This document shows positions 17,044-25,529 of a stretch of DNA of 64,000 nt, piece after piece. Location: assembly GCF_010731595.1 (NCBI RefSeq), contig NZ_AP022582.1:2728001-2792000 (forward strand). The letters run 5' to 3'. The position numbers were made by a program, and so were the translations under genes. Under the pieces are notes generated by a model. The model saw only the letters and a program-made list of their open reading frames with translations, did not search any database and was not told where the DNA came from. Numbering within the stretch: position 1 is the first letter of the stretch; every line of letters begins with the position of its first letter. This DNA comes from Mycobacterium seoulense. GTDB lineage: Bacteria; Actinomycetota; Actinomycetes; Mycobacteriales; Mycobacteriaceae.

Positions 17044-18075
17044 TCAGAACAACTCCTTGGCGAGCAATTCCAGGGTCGCCACCCGCGCCGGCCCGGTGGC
17101 CGGGAGCGTGCCGCGGCGGGCCGAGGCCACCGGGTTGACCATCACCTCGTCGACCTCGAACCGTCGCGCAAGTTCGCGCAACTGTTCGGCCGCCTCGACG
17201 GGGGTGCCGAGGACGGCTCGTCGCAGCCCGCTCTCCACGATGCGCTGCTGCTGCGGCGTCAACTGCGCGCCTTCGGCCTCCTCGACGAGCGGCACCGGCC
17301 CCAAGGGCTCTCCGGTGCGCAGCTTCGCCATCATCTGCAGATTGGGCAGCATCAATGCCATTGCCTCGTCGCGCGTTTCGGCCACGGCGGCGTTCACCGT
17401 CAGGAATGTCACGGGCTCGGCGGCCACGGCGCTCGGCTTGAACCGGGAGCGATAGAGCTCGAGCGCCTCTTCGGTTCCGTTGCCGGAAAAGTGATGTGCG
17501 AACACGTACGGTAGCCCCTTGGCGGCGGCCAGGTGCGCCGAGTACATCGACGAGCCCAACAGCCACAGACGGGGTTCGCCGGCGGCCGCCGGGGTGGCCT
17601 TGAGCCGGTAGTCCCCCGACCGCAACGGCACCACCACGCCGCGGGGGCTCATCAGCGCGGCCACGTCGTCGAGGTATTCGGGGAAATTCTCGATGTCGCG
17701 TTCGTCGCGGCCGCCACGCAGCGCGTAGGAGGTCACCGGGTCGGAACCGGGCGCCCGGCCAATGCCGAGGTCGATGCGCCCCGGCGCGGCGGCTTCCAGC
17801 AGCGCGAACTGCTCGGCCACCGCCAGCGGCGCGTGGTTGGGCAGCATCACCCCGCCCGACCCGAGCCGCAGCTGCGACGTCTGCGCGGCCAGGTAGGCGA
17901 TCAGCACCGGAGGGCTGGTGGCGCCGACGGACGGCATGTTGTGATGCTCGGCGACCCAGTAGCGCGTGAAACCCAGCCGATCAGCGGCCTGCGCCAGCTG
18001 CACGGTCGCCGCGAGCGCATCGCCTGTCGTCTGATCTGTGCGCACCGGGACGAGATCAAGGACGGAAAGACGCAC
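17044..18075 (-). CDS. LLM-class (luciferase-like) flavin oxidoreductase
   Basis: A 343-residue TIM-barrel flavoprotein of the bacterial luciferase-like group. It shows SVLDLVPVRTDQTTGDAL at the start, RYWVAEHHNMPSVGATSPPV near residue 40, LRLGSGGVMLPNHAPL near 70, and GRIDLGIGRAPGSDP near 98, the pattern of the MsnO8-type subgroup. It should bind FMN or F420 and act in the cytoplasm; the substrate is unknown. The start is GTG 18075 (MRLSVLDLVP). It lies 49 nt after the FAD monooxygenase start region on the same strand order udgB, FAD gene, LLM gene, so it may be the last gene of that transcript. Confidence 0.85.
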   Translation of the reverse strand: MRLSVLDLVPVRTDQTTGDALAATVQLAQAADRLGFTRYWVAEHHNMPSVGATSPPVLIAYLAAQTSQLRLGSGGVMLPNHAPLAVAEQFALLEAAAPGRIDLGIGRAPGSDPVTSYALRGGRDERDIENFPEYLDDVAALMSPRGVVVPLRSGDYRLKATPAAAGEPRLWLLGSSMYSAHLAAAKGLPYVFAHHFSGNGTEEALELYRSRFKPSAVAAEPVTFLTVNAAVAETRDEAMALMLPNLQMMAKLRTGEPLGPVPLVEEAEGAQLTPQQQRIVESGLRRAVLGTPVEAAEQLRELARRFEVDEVMVNPVASARRGTLPATGPARVATLELLAKELF

Positions 18076-18124
18076 GTTGGCGTCAACGCCTCCCGGCGCG
18101 CGAACGTTCCCGGGCGAGATGGCC

Positions 18125-19255
18125 TCAGTAGTCCTTCAGCGTGATCGAGCTGACGATGCGGTCGAAGACCTCCTGCGGGATCGGCGCCCCGCCCGGAATG
18201 TTGTCGACGACCAGCCATTGATTGCGCTTGACGTAGTCGTTGAACTCTTTGTGGTAGTTCGCGAAACCGAGTTCGTAGTCGACCGTCCCGTCCCCGGAAG
18301 CCGCCGCGAGCTCGCCGGCCAGGATGTAGGCACCCAGCAGGGCCACGCTCGTCCCCTGGCCCGACAACGGCGAGCAGCAATATCCGGCGTCGCCGACCAG
18401 CGCCACCCTGCCCTTCGACCAGCGATCCATCTTGATCTGCGACATCTCGTCGAAGTAGAAATCCGGGGCGTCGCGCATGTATCCCAACAGCTGCGGACGG
18501 ACCCACCCGTCCTCGGCCATCCGCCGTTCCAGCTCGGCGAACTGCGCCTCGGTGTCGCGGTAATCGATCCGCAGATCGGCGTCCATGAAACCGAGCATGG
18601 CCCGGGCCTCGGTGTTGTTGCGGGCGCTGTAGACGCCCGCCATGGAGGAATCGCCGTAGTGCCAGGTCTGCCAGTAGTCCAAGTCCAGGAAATTGGGGAC
18701 CGTGAAGATCGCCGCGTGCGTGCCCAGCCTCTCGATGAATTGCTCCTCGGGGCCGAACACCAACCGGCGCACGTTGGAGTGCAATCCGTCGGCGCCGATG
18801 ACCAAGTCGAAGCTGCGTGCGGGGGCACGTTCGAAGGTCACGTTGACGGCCGCGCCGTCGTCGTCCAAACCGGTGATGGTGTCATCGAAGATGTATTCGG
18901 CCGTCCATTGGCTTGCGCCGTACAGCAATTCGACCAGGTCGTCACGCAAGAGCTCGATGTCGGGGCTGTCGATGGGCCCGGCGGTGGGCGTCGACTCGGT
19001 GTCGCGGGACAGCTCGTTGCCGTCCCGGTCGACGACGGAGGCGCCGCGGATTTGCGTCTTGCGTTTCTGGGCGGCGGCCAGCAGCCCCATGCGTTCGAGC
19101 ACTCCGAGCGCCGGCCCGCGCACGTCGATGGCCTGGCCGCCAGGCCGCGGCCCGGGGTACCGTTCCACCACGGTGACCGAATAGCCGTGCCGTCCAAGCC
19201 AATAAGCCGCCGTCGTACCGGCCACGCTGGCGCCGGAAATCAGAACGTCAGTCAC
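18125..19255 (-). CDS. FAD-dependent monooxygenase/oxidoreductase (Rv1260-like)
   Basis: A 376-residue class A flavin monooxygenase-like enzyme. The dinucleotide-binding start is [17 protein letters not shown] with ERYPG as the ribose-binding acid about 22 residues on. The second FAD motif [19 protein letters not shown] occurs near residue 285, and [16 protein letters not shown] (DG motif) near 160. Such enzymes hydroxylate aromatic or polyketide substrates with NAD(P)H and O2. The start codon overlaps the udgB stop by ATGA, so the two are coupled. It corresponds to M. tuberculosis Rv1260 by context and length. Confidence 0.87.
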   Translation of the reverse strand: MTDVLISGASVAGTTAAYWLGRHGYSVTVVERYPGPRPGGQAIDVRGPALGVLERMGLLAAAQKRKTQIRGASVVDRDGNELSRDTESTPTAGPIDSPDIELLRDDLVELLYGASQWTAEYIFDDTITGLDDDGAAVNVTFERAPARSFDLVIGADGLHSNVRRLVFGPEEQFIERLGTHAAIFTVPNFLDLDYWQTWHYGDSSMAGVYSARNNTEARAMLGFMDADLRIDYRDTEAQFAELERRMAEDGWVRPQLLGYMRDAPDFYFDEMSQIKMDRWSKGRVALVGDAGYCCSPLSGQGTSVALLGAYILAGELAAASGDGTVDYELGFANYHKEFNDYVKRNQWLVVDNIPGGAPIPQEVFDRIVSSITLKDY

Positions 19256-20064
19256 TTAATCCCTGCCAGCCTTTTTGCGTCACGGAAAACGTCGTCGAGC
19301 ATTGCTGGTGTCAACCTACCGGTAAACATGTTTTGCTGGCTCGGGTGGTAGCAGCCGAGTAACCGCACGCCAGGTGCGAATTGCGCGACGACCCCGTGGC
19401 CGAACCGCGGCTTGCGCATCGCGGACGCGCCCGGCAGCCGCAGCGCGATTTGCCAGGCGAACCCGCCCAAAGCCACGATCGTGCGCACATGCTCTGACAC
19501 CAACCGCCATTCGGCCTGAAGCCAGGGCCAGCAGGTGTCGCGCTCCGCCGGTGTCGGGGCGTTGGCCGGGGGCGCGCACCGCACCGGCGCCACGATGCGA
19601 ACCTCGTTGGCCCGCAGGCCATCCGCGGCATCCACGCTGGTGGGTTGGTTCACCAGCCCGGCCCGGTGCAGCGCGGCATAGAGCTGATCGCCGGACCGGT
19701 CGCCGGTGAACATGCGTCCGGTGCGGTTGCCGCCGTGCGCGGCCGGCGCCAACCCGACGATCAGCAGCCGGGGTCGCTCCGACCCCCAGCCCGGCACCGG
19801 CCGGCCCCAATACGGCTGGTCGGCGAAGGCGCGGCGTTTGAGGACGGCGACGTCCTCGCGCCAGTCGACCAGCCGCGGGCAGGCCCGGCAGACGCTGACC
19901 AGGGCGTCGAGTTCCGGGAGCGACGCGGCGTGGGCCGCCAGCTCGGCGACGCGTGCGGCGTCGGCGGCCACCTCGGTCTGGGCGGTCGCCGGGTCGCCCG
20001 GCCATCCGGTGCCGGGAACCACCGGTGAATCGAAGGGCTGACCGGTACGAGGGTGGACGAGCAC
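19252..20064 (-). CDS. udgB: Family 5 uracil-DNA glycosylase UdgB
   Basis: A 270-residue iron-sulfur uracil-DNA glycosylase. Motif A is [13 protein letters not shown] and the C-terminal motif is CYHPSQQN. Four cysteines fit the 4Fe-4S cluster: two in VCRACP, one in APVRCAPP and one in RDTCWP. It excises uracil and, in the known mycobacterial homologue Rv1259, also hypoxanthine and ethenocytosine. The start is GTG 20064 with an AGGA ribosome site 8 nt upstream; the homologue is annotated slightly longer. It leads an operon with the FAD monooxygenase (ATGA overlap) and is diverged from tap. Confidence 0.9.
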   Translation of the reverse strand: MLVHPRTGQPFDSPVVPGTGWPGDPATAQTEVAADAARVAELAAHAASLPELDALVSVCRACPRLVDWREDVAVLKRRAFADQPYWGRPVPGWGSERPRLLIVGLAPAAHGGNRTGRMFTGDRSGDQLYAALHRAGLVNQPTSVDAADGLRANEVRIVAPVRCAPPANAPTPAERDTCWPWLQAEWRLVSEHVRTIVALGGFAWQIALRLPGASAMRKPRFGHGVVAQFAPGVRLLGCYHPSQQNMFTGRLTPAMLDDVFRDAKRLAGIK

Positions 20065-20109
20065 ATGAACATCCTGCAGTCAGCCGCGAGGCGACGACTG
20101 AACGCCCCG

Positions 20110-20147
20110 AATATTCAGTGGTCGGGCCGTGGATCAGCGGCTAAATT
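20110..20147 (+). promoter_or_regulatory. WhiB7-type promoter candidate for tap
   Basis: AT-rich box AATATT (20110-20115), 3 bp, -35 TGGTCG (20119-20124), a 17-bp spacer, and -10 TAAATT (20142-20147). WhiB7-dependent promoters have an AT-rich box 3 bp upstream of the -35, and tap is a known WhiB7 regulon member. Transcription would start about 9 nt before ATG 20163. Confidence 0.5.
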
Positions 20148-20162
20148 CTCCCCGGGATACCC

Positions 20163-21416
20163 ATGAGCCATACGAGCCGAGGCCCGGCGCTGCTGATCCT
20201 GTCCGCCACACTGATGGCGACGACGGGTACCGGCGTCTCGATCATCGCGTTCCCCTGGCTGGCGTTGCAGCACCACGACCGCGCCCGCGACGCGTCGGTC
20301 GTGGCCGCCGCGATGACGCTGCCCCTCGTGCTCTCCACGCTGGTCGCCGGCACCGCGGTCGACTTCGTCGGGCGGCGGCGGGTGTCGCTGGTCTCCGATT
20401 CGCTGTCGTGCGCGGCGGTGGCCGCCGTGCCGCTGGCCGCCCGCCTGTTCGGCGTGGATGCCATCAGCGTCGTCATGCTGGCCGTGCTGGCCTTCTGTGC
20501 GGCCGCTTTCGATCCGGCGGGGATGACGGCGCGTCAGTCGATGCTGCCGGAGGCCGCCGCGCGCGCGGGCTGGTCGTTGGACCGCACCAACAGCCTCTAC
20601 GAGGTCGTGCTCAACCTCGGGTTCATGGTCGGCCCGGGCATCGGCGGCTTGATGATCGCCACGGTTGGCGGCGTCAACACGATGTGGTTCACGGCGGGTT
20701 GTTTCGGGTTGTCCCTCTTGGCCATTGGGGCGCTGCGCCTCGAGGGTGCCGGAAAGCCTCAGCAGGCGGCCCGCCCGGAAGGCCTGGTGTCCGGCGTCGT
20801 CGAGGGGCTGCGGTTCGTGTGGAAGCTGCGGGTGCTCCGAACGCTCGGCCTGATCGACCTGGCCGTGACCGCGCTCTACCTGCCGATGGAAAGCGTGCTG
20901 TTCCCAAAGTATTTCGCCGACCGGCACCAGCCCGCCGAGCTGGGTTGGGCGTTGATGGCGCTCGCGGTCGGTGGCGTGGCGGGTGCGCTCGGCTACGCGG
21001 TGCTCTCGAAACACACCCGGCGGCGTACGGCCGTGCTGACGGCGACCCTCACCTTCGGCGCCGCGACGGTCGGCATCGCCTTCCTGCCGTCGCTGCCGGT
21101 GATCCTGCTGCTCTGCGGGGTGACCGGCCTGGTGTACGGGCCGATCCAGCCCATCTACAACTACGTCATGCAGACCCGGGCGCCGCAACATCTGCGCGGC
21201 CGCGTGGTCGGGGTGATGGCGGGGCTGACCTACGCCGCGGGGCCGTTGGGCTTGCTGGTGGCCGGTCCGCTCACCGATGCCGCCGGATTGCAGGTCACCT
21301 TCCTGGCGTTGGCGGTGCCGATCCTGGTGATCGGGCTGGTTGCCACCAGGTTGCCGTCGCTGCGGGAACTGGACCGCGCGCCGGCGTTCGAGACGAGCCA
21401 GGAATCGCCGCTGTGA
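20163..21416 (+). CDS. tap: Tap-like MFS multidrug efflux pump
   Basis: A 417-residue, 12-segment major facilitator protein closely matching mycobacterial Tap (Rv1258c). Diagnostic pieces are GVSIIAFPWLALQ in segment 1, TAVDFVGRRRVSLVSD (motif A-like loop), MLPEAAARAGWSLDR, and GLVYGPIQPIYNYVMQTRA followed by QHLRGRVVGVM. It exports tetracycline, aminoglycosides and other drugs by proton antiport in the known homologues. A WhiB7-type promoter candidate stands directly upstream. ATG 20163 was chosen from the match to the family start. Confidence 0.92.
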   Translation: MSHTSRGPALLILSATLMATTGTGVSIIAFPWLALQHHDRARDASVVAAAMTLPLVLSTLVAGTAVDFVGRRRVSLVSDSLSCAAVAAVPLAARLFGVDAISVVMLAVLAFCAAAFDPAGMTARQSMLPEAAARAGWSLDRTNSLYEVVLNLGFMVGPGIGGLMIATVGGVNTMWFTAGCFGLSLLAIGALRLEGAGKPQQAARPEGLVSGVVEGLRFVWKLRVLRTLGLIDLAVTALYLPMESVLFPKYFADRHQPAELGWALMALAVGGVAGALGYAVLSKHTRRRTAVLTATLTFGAATVGIAFLPSLPVILLLCGVTGLVYGPIQPIYNYVMQTRAPQHLRGRVVGVMAGLTYAAGPLGLLVAGPLTDAAGLQVTFLALAVPILVIGLVATRLPSLRELDRAPAFETSQESPL

Positions 21417-21417
21417 T

Positions 21418-22014
21418 TCACTCGCCGAGAATCTTGCGCTTTTGCTGCTCGAATTCGTCGTCGGTGAGCAGACCACGGTCCTTCAGTGCGGCCAGCCTCT
21501 CGAGCCGATCGACGGGGTCCGCCGCCTGCTGGGTTTGCGCCGCCTGCACCGCACCGAGCGCCTGCTGCTGCATCTCGGCCCCGCGCCGCATCATCTCCTG
21601 ACGAAATGCGGTGGGATCGGCAATGGCCTGGCGGATGACGTCGGTCATCGGCATGCCCATCACCTGAGCGCCCGCCAGGTCGGGGCGGGCCGCGGTCACG
21701 GCGTCGATCGCCGCGTCCGCCGTGGCCGCCGGCCGAGGGTCGATTTGCACGCGGCTGTGGTCCTTCGGGTCGTAGAGCACCGGCAACCGCGTGCCCGGAC
21801 GCGGTTGGCTCAGCTGAGGGAGCAGCGCGTTGACATTGACCTCGAACGGCGGTTCGGCATCGGGCGTGACGCGCAGCAGCAGCTTCCAGCGAACCTCGGT
21901 GTTGTTCACCAGATTCGGGTTGCCGACGCTGACCGAAATCGCCGACTGCTCGGCGGCGAGGACGTCCGCAAACGCGCGGATGCCGACCTTGCTGAGGTCT
22001 CTGCGCCCAAACAC
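21418..22014 (-). CDS. SHOCT-domain protein
   Basis: A protein of about 198 residues that ends with a typical SHOCT (short C-terminal) motif: DPVDRLERLAALKDRGLL, then TDDEFEQQKRKILGE. The preceding region (MTDVIRQAIADPTAFRQEMM) is helical. The N-terminal half includes a beta-rich stretch (VRWKLLLRVTPD, then RPGTRLPVLYDPKDHSRVQID) resembling small-molecule or membrane-associated accessory proteins, but I cannot assign a function. GTG 22014 was preferred because AAGGGG lies 9 nt upstream; TTG 22023 is possible. Longer reading would overlap the divergent flavoprotein start at 22085. It is convergent with tap, 1 nt between the two genes. Confidence 0.72.
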   Translation of the reverse strand: MFGRRDLSKVGIRAFADVLAAEQSAISVSVGNPNLVNNTEVRWKLLLRVTPDAEPPFEVNVNALLPQLSQPRPGTRLPVLYDPKDHSRVQIDPRPAATADAAIDAVTAARPDLAGAQVMGMPMTDVIRQAIADPTAFRQEMMRRGAEMQQQALGAVQAAQTQQAADPVDRLERLAALKDRGLLTDDEFEQQKRKILGE

Positions 22015-22072
22015 CCTGCTCAACCCCTTAACCCGTTGAGGATCGCTCAACTGTACAGCGCTGATGGGCCCG

Positions 22073-22078
22073 TAGGAT
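22073..22078 (+). promoter_or_regulatory. -10 element predicting a leaderless flavoprotein mRNA
   Basis: TAGGAT, then 6 nt, then GTG 22085. No ribosome site is visible in the gap. Confidence 0.45.
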
Positions 22079-22084
22079 CGGGTC

Positions 22085-23452
22085 GTGAATGCTGATGTCC
22101 TGGCCGAGCTGGTTGCCGGTCTGCCCGACGGGATGGTCGTCACCGACCCGACCGTGACCGAGGGCTACCGTCAGGACCGCGCCTTCGATCCGTCGGCCGG
22201 CAAACCCTTGGCCGTGGTCCGGCCGCGGTGCACCGAAGACGTGCAGACCGTGTTGCGGTGGGCCACCACCCACCGGGTCCCGGTGGTGACCCGGGGAGCC
22301 GGTAGCGGCCTGTCCGGCGGGGCGACGGCGCTGGACAACGGCATCGTGCTGTCGACGGAGAAGATGCGTGACATCACCGTCGACCCGGTCACACGCACCG
22401 CGGTATGTCAGCCCGGTCTGTTCAACGCCGAGGTCAAGAAGGCGGTCGCCGAGCACGGCCTGTGGTACCCCCCGGATCCGTCGTCGTTCGAGATCTGCAG
22501 CATCGGCGGCAACATCGCCACCAATGCCGGCGGCCTCTGTTGCGTCAAGTACGGCGTCACCACCGACTATGTGCTGGGCATGCAGGTGGTGTTGGCCGAC
22601 GGCACGGCGGTCCGGCTCGGCGGCCCGCGGCTCAAGGACGTCGCGGGGCTGTCGCTGACCAAGCTGTTCGTCGGCAGCGAAGGCACGCTGGGCGTGGTCA
22701 CCGAGGTCACGCTGCGGCTGGTGCCCAAGCAGAACGCGTCCAGCGTCGTGGTGGCGTCGTTTGCGTCGGTGGAGGCGGCCGTGGACGCGGTGCTCGGGGT
22801 TACCGCGCGGCTTCGCCCGTCGATGCTGGAGTTCATGGACTCGGTGGCCATCAACGCCGTCGAGGACACGTTGCGCATGGACCTGGACCGGGGGGCGGCG
22901 GCCATGCTGGTGGCCGGCAGCGACGAGCGTGGCCGGGCCGGCAGCGAGGACGCCGAGATCATGGCCGCGGTGTTCGCGGAAAGCGGTGCGACGGAAGTGT
23001 TTTCGACCGACGATCCCGACGAGGGCGAGGCGTTCGTCGCCGCCCGCCGGTTCTGCATCCCCGCGGTCGAAGCGAAGGGATCGCTCCTGCTCGAGGACGT
23101 CGGGGTGCCGCTGCCGGCGCTGGGCCGGCTCGTCACCGGCATCGCGCACATCGCCGCGGAGCGCGACCTGACGATTTCGGTGATCGCCCACGCCGGTGAC
23201 GGCAACACCCACCCGTTGATCGTCTACGACCCCGCGGACGCCGCCATGACCGATCGGGCACACCTCGCCTTCGGCGAGATCATGGACCTTGCCGTCGGCC
23301 TCGGCGGCACGATCACCGGCGAGCACGGCGTCGGCCGGTTGAAGCGGCCGTGGCTGGCCGGCTACCTCGGACCCGAGGTGATGGATCTCAACAGGCGCAT
23401 CAAGCAGGCGCTCGACCCGCAGGGCATCCTGAACCCGGGCGCGGGCATCTAG
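22085..23452 (+). CDS. FAD-linked oxidase, D-lactate/glycolate oxidase GlcD-like (Rv1257c-like)
   Basis: A 455-residue flavoprotein of the vanillyl-alcohol oxidase fold. The FAD domain has VPVVTRGAGSGLSGGATAL near residue 60 and SIGGNIATNAGGLCCVKYGV near 140. The C-terminal oxidase domain has VIAHAGDGNTHPLI near 375 and GTITGEHGVGRLKRPWL near 410. The family oxidises 2-hydroxy acids such as glycolate or D-lactate at the membrane or in the cytoplasm. GTG 22085 is preceded by a -10 hexamer 6 nt upstream, suggesting leaderless expression. Length equals M. tuberculosis Rv1257c. Confidence 0.9.
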   Translation: MNADVLAELVAGLPDGMVVTDPTVTEGYRQDRAFDPSAGKPLAVVRPRCTEDVQTVLRWATTHRVPVVTRGAGSGLSGGATALDNGIVLSTEKMRDITVDPVTRTAVCQPGLFNAEVKKAVAEHGLWYPPDPSSFEICSIGGNIATNAGGLCCVKYGVTTDYVLGMQVVLADGTAVRLGGPRLKDVAGLSLTKLFVGSEGTLGVVTEVTLRLVPKQNASSVVVASFASVEAAVDAVLGVTARLRPSMLEFMDSVAINAVEDTLRMDLDRGAAAMLVAGSDERGRAGSEDAEIMAAVFAESGATEVFSTDDPDEGEAFVAARRFCIPAVEAKGSLLLEDVGVPLPALGRLVTGIAHIAAERDLTISVIAHAGDGNTHPLIVYDPADAAMTDRAHLAFGEIMDLAVGLGGTITGEHGVGRLKRPWLAGYLGPEVMDLNRRIKQALDPQGILNPGAGI

Positions 23453-23521
23453 TTTCGCGGCGGTCACGTTTCGCGGCTGAGGCGCGTTGACATTTCATCG
23501 TGATTGTCGTACCAATGAGAC

Positions 23522-24763
23522 ATGAATGCGGTTATGTCTCACAATCCGCCGGTCGCGTTCGAACTGGCCACCGCTGACACCTGGCCGGATCCGTGGCCGA
23601 TGTACCGCGCGCTTCGCGACCACGATCCGGTGCACCACGTCGTCCCGCCCAAACGGCCCGAGCACGACTACTACGTGCTGTCTCGGCACGCCGACGTCTG
23701 GGCCGCGGCGCGCGACCACGAGACGTTCTCCTCCGCACAGGGGCTCACCGTCAACTACGGTGATTTGGAAATGATTGGGCTGCAAGATAATCCACCGATG
23801 GTGATGCAGGACCCGCCGGTGCACACCGAGTTTCGCAAGCTGGTGTCACGCGGCTTCACGCCACGACAGGTGGAGGCGGTGGAACCCAAGGTCCGCGAAT
23901 TCGTCGTCGAGCGGATCGAGCGGCTGCGTGCCGACGGCGGCGGCGACATCGTCACCGAGCTGTTCAAGCCGCTGCCCTCGATGGTGGTCGCCCACTACCT
24001 CGGCGTGCCCGAAGCGGATCGGGCGCAATTCGACGGGTGGACGGACGTCATCGTCGCGGCGAACACCGCCGAGGGCGGTGTTGCCGGGGCGCTGGAAACG
24101 GTGGGTGAGGCGGTCGGGTCGATGATGGCCTATTTCACCGGCCTGATCGAGCGCCGCCGAACCGAGCCCGAGGACGACACCATCTCGCATTTGGTGGCCG
24201 CGGGGGTGGGCGCCGACGGCGATATCGCCGGCACCCTGTCGGTGCTGGCGTTCACGTTCACCATGGTCACCGGCGGCAACGACACCACCACCGGAATGCT
24301 CGGCGGCTCAATGCCTTTGCTGCATCAACGCCCCGACCAGCGGCGGCTGCTGGTCGACGATCCGGGGCTGGTTCCCGACGCGGTCGAGGAGCTGCTCCGG
24401 CTGACCTCGCCGGTGCAGGGACTGGCCCGCACGGCCACCCGCGACGTCACGATCGGCGGCACCACCATCCCCGCCGGACGCAAAGTGTTACTCCTGTATG
24501 GGTCGGCCAACCGAGACGAGCGCCAATATGGTCCGGACGCCGGTGATCTCGACGTCAACCGCCGCCCGCGCAACATCATGACCTTCAGCCACGGCGCCCA
24601 CCATTGCCTGGGCGCGGCGGCTGCGCGGATGCAATCCCGTGTCGCCCTGACCGAATTACTCACCCGCTGCCCGGATTTCGAGGTCGACGAGTCCGCGATC
24701 GTCTGGTCGGGCGGCAGTTATGTGCGGCGCCCGCTGTCGGTACCTATTCGGGTGAAGTCCTGA
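23522..24763 (+). CDS. cyp130: Cytochrome P450 CYP130
   Basis: A 413-residue P450. The I-helix motif is TMVTGGNDTTTGML with the oxygen-activating acid and Thr, EELLRL provides the ExxR residues, and the heme loop is FSHGAHHCLGAAAAR with the ligand Cys. Similarity to M. tuberculosis CYP130 (Rv1256c) is very high along the whole length, for example GLTVNYGDLEMIGL and MVMQDPPVHTEFRKLVSRGF. CYP130 binds azoles and N-demethylates dextromethorphan in vitro; its natural substrate is unknown. The stop overlaps the TetR start by one base (TGATG), so the two are coupled. Confidence 0.93.
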   Translation: MNAVMSHNPPVAFELATADTWPDPWPMYRALRDHDPVHHVVPPKRPEHDYYVLSRHADVWAAARDHETFSSAQGLTVNYGDLEMIGLQDNPPMVMQDPPVHTEFRKLVSRGFTPRQVEAVEPKVREFVVERIERLRADGGGDIVTELFKPLPSMVVAHYLGVPEADRAQFDGWTDVIVAANTAEGGVAGALETVGEAVGSMMAYFTGLIERRRTEPEDDTISHLVAAGVGADGDIAGTLSVLAFTFTMVTGGNDTTTGMLGGSMPLLHQRPDQRRLLVDDPGLVPDAVEELLRLTSPVQGLARTATRDVTIGGTTIPAGRKVLLLYGSANRDERQYGPDAGDLDVNRRPRNIMTFSHGAHHCLGAAAARMQSRVALTELLTRCPDFEVDESAIVWSGGSYVRRPLSVPIRVKS

Positions 24764-25341
24764 TGCCGAATGACTGGCTGGCCGCGCACCGCACCGAGGC
24801 GGCCGCGGACCGGATCCTCGACGCCGCCGAGCAGCTCTACACCGAGCGCGACCAGGCTTCGATCGGCATGAACGACATCGCCAGGGCCGCAGGGTGTTCC
24901 CGCGCGACGCTGTACCGGTACTTCGAGAACCGCGAGGCGTTGCGGACCGCCTACGTGCACCGGGAAGCCCGAAGGCTCGGCCGCGCGATCAAGGAGCAGA
25001 TCGGCGGCATCGACGATCCCCGGGAACGCCTCGTCGCGAGCATCGCCGCGACGCTGCGGATGGTTCGCGGCAGCCGCGCGTTGGCGTCGTGGTTCGCCGT
25101 CACCCGGCCCCCGATCGGCGCCGAGGTGGCCGGGCAGTCCGAGGTGATCACCGCCCTGGCCGCCGCGTTCGTCGGCTCGCTCGGGCCGGAAGACCCCGCC
25201 GTCGTCGAGCGCCGGGCGCGCTGGGTGGTGCGAGTGATCACATCGCTGCTGCAGTTCCCCGGTCAAGACGACGCCGACGAGCGGGCGATGGTCGAGGAGT
25301 TCGTCGTCCCGATCGTGACGCCGGTGTCCGCCCGCGGCTAG
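24763..25341 (+). CDS. TetR-family regulator beside cyp130 (Rv1255c-like)
   Basis: A 192-residue TetR protein. The DNA-binding helix-turn-helix lies near residues 25-55 (SIGMNDIARAAGCSRATLYR, then YFENREALRTAY). The C-terminal ligand domain has no recognised ligand. ATG 24763 shares its A with the cyp130 stop, so it is expressed from the same message and probably regulates cyp130 and itself; that is inferred from context. An in-frame stretch back to 24604 lies inside cyp130 and is not part of the gene. Confidence 0.88.
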   Translation: MPNDWLAAHRTEAAADRILDAAEQLYTERDQASIGMNDIARAAGCSRATLYRYFENREALRTAYVHREARRLGRAIKEQIGGIDDPRERLVASIAATLRMVRGSRALASWFAVTRPPIGAEVAGQSEVITALAAAFVGSLGPEDPAVVERRARWVVRVITSLLQFPGQDDADERAMVEEFVVPIVTPVSARG

Positions 25342-25402
25342 GCGCACCGGGCGATCGTCACACCCGCCACTCTGGTTCCCCGCCGAAACCAATGCCCGAA
25401 CT

Positions 25403-25468
25403 GCCCGCCTTAGAGCGACAAACCGGCATCGCCGGGCGGCGCGTCGCAATTGTCGCTGGAAGGCGGGC
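25403..25468. terminator. Large imperfect hairpin between convergent genes
   Basis: GCCCGCCTT (25403-25411) pairs with AAGGCGGGC (25460-25468); inside it, GCGACA (25415-25420) pairs with TGTCGC (25451-25456) after a 3x3 internal loop. It lies between the tetR stop and the convergent acyltransferase stop. It may be a bidirectional terminator or a relic palindromic element. Confidence 0.5.
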
Positions 25469-25529
25469 ACTCCGTGGGCCGCCTCCGTGGCGGTACGCGT
25501 GGGGCGGACGGGACCGCCAACCCGGGCGC

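Noticed and set aside
25392..25500. Relic of a formamidopyrimidine-DNA glycosylase (MPELPALE start)
   Set aside because: Only eight residues resemble the Fpg/Nei N-terminus, there is no ribosome site or downstream motif, and the codons lie in a palindrome that constrains the sequence.
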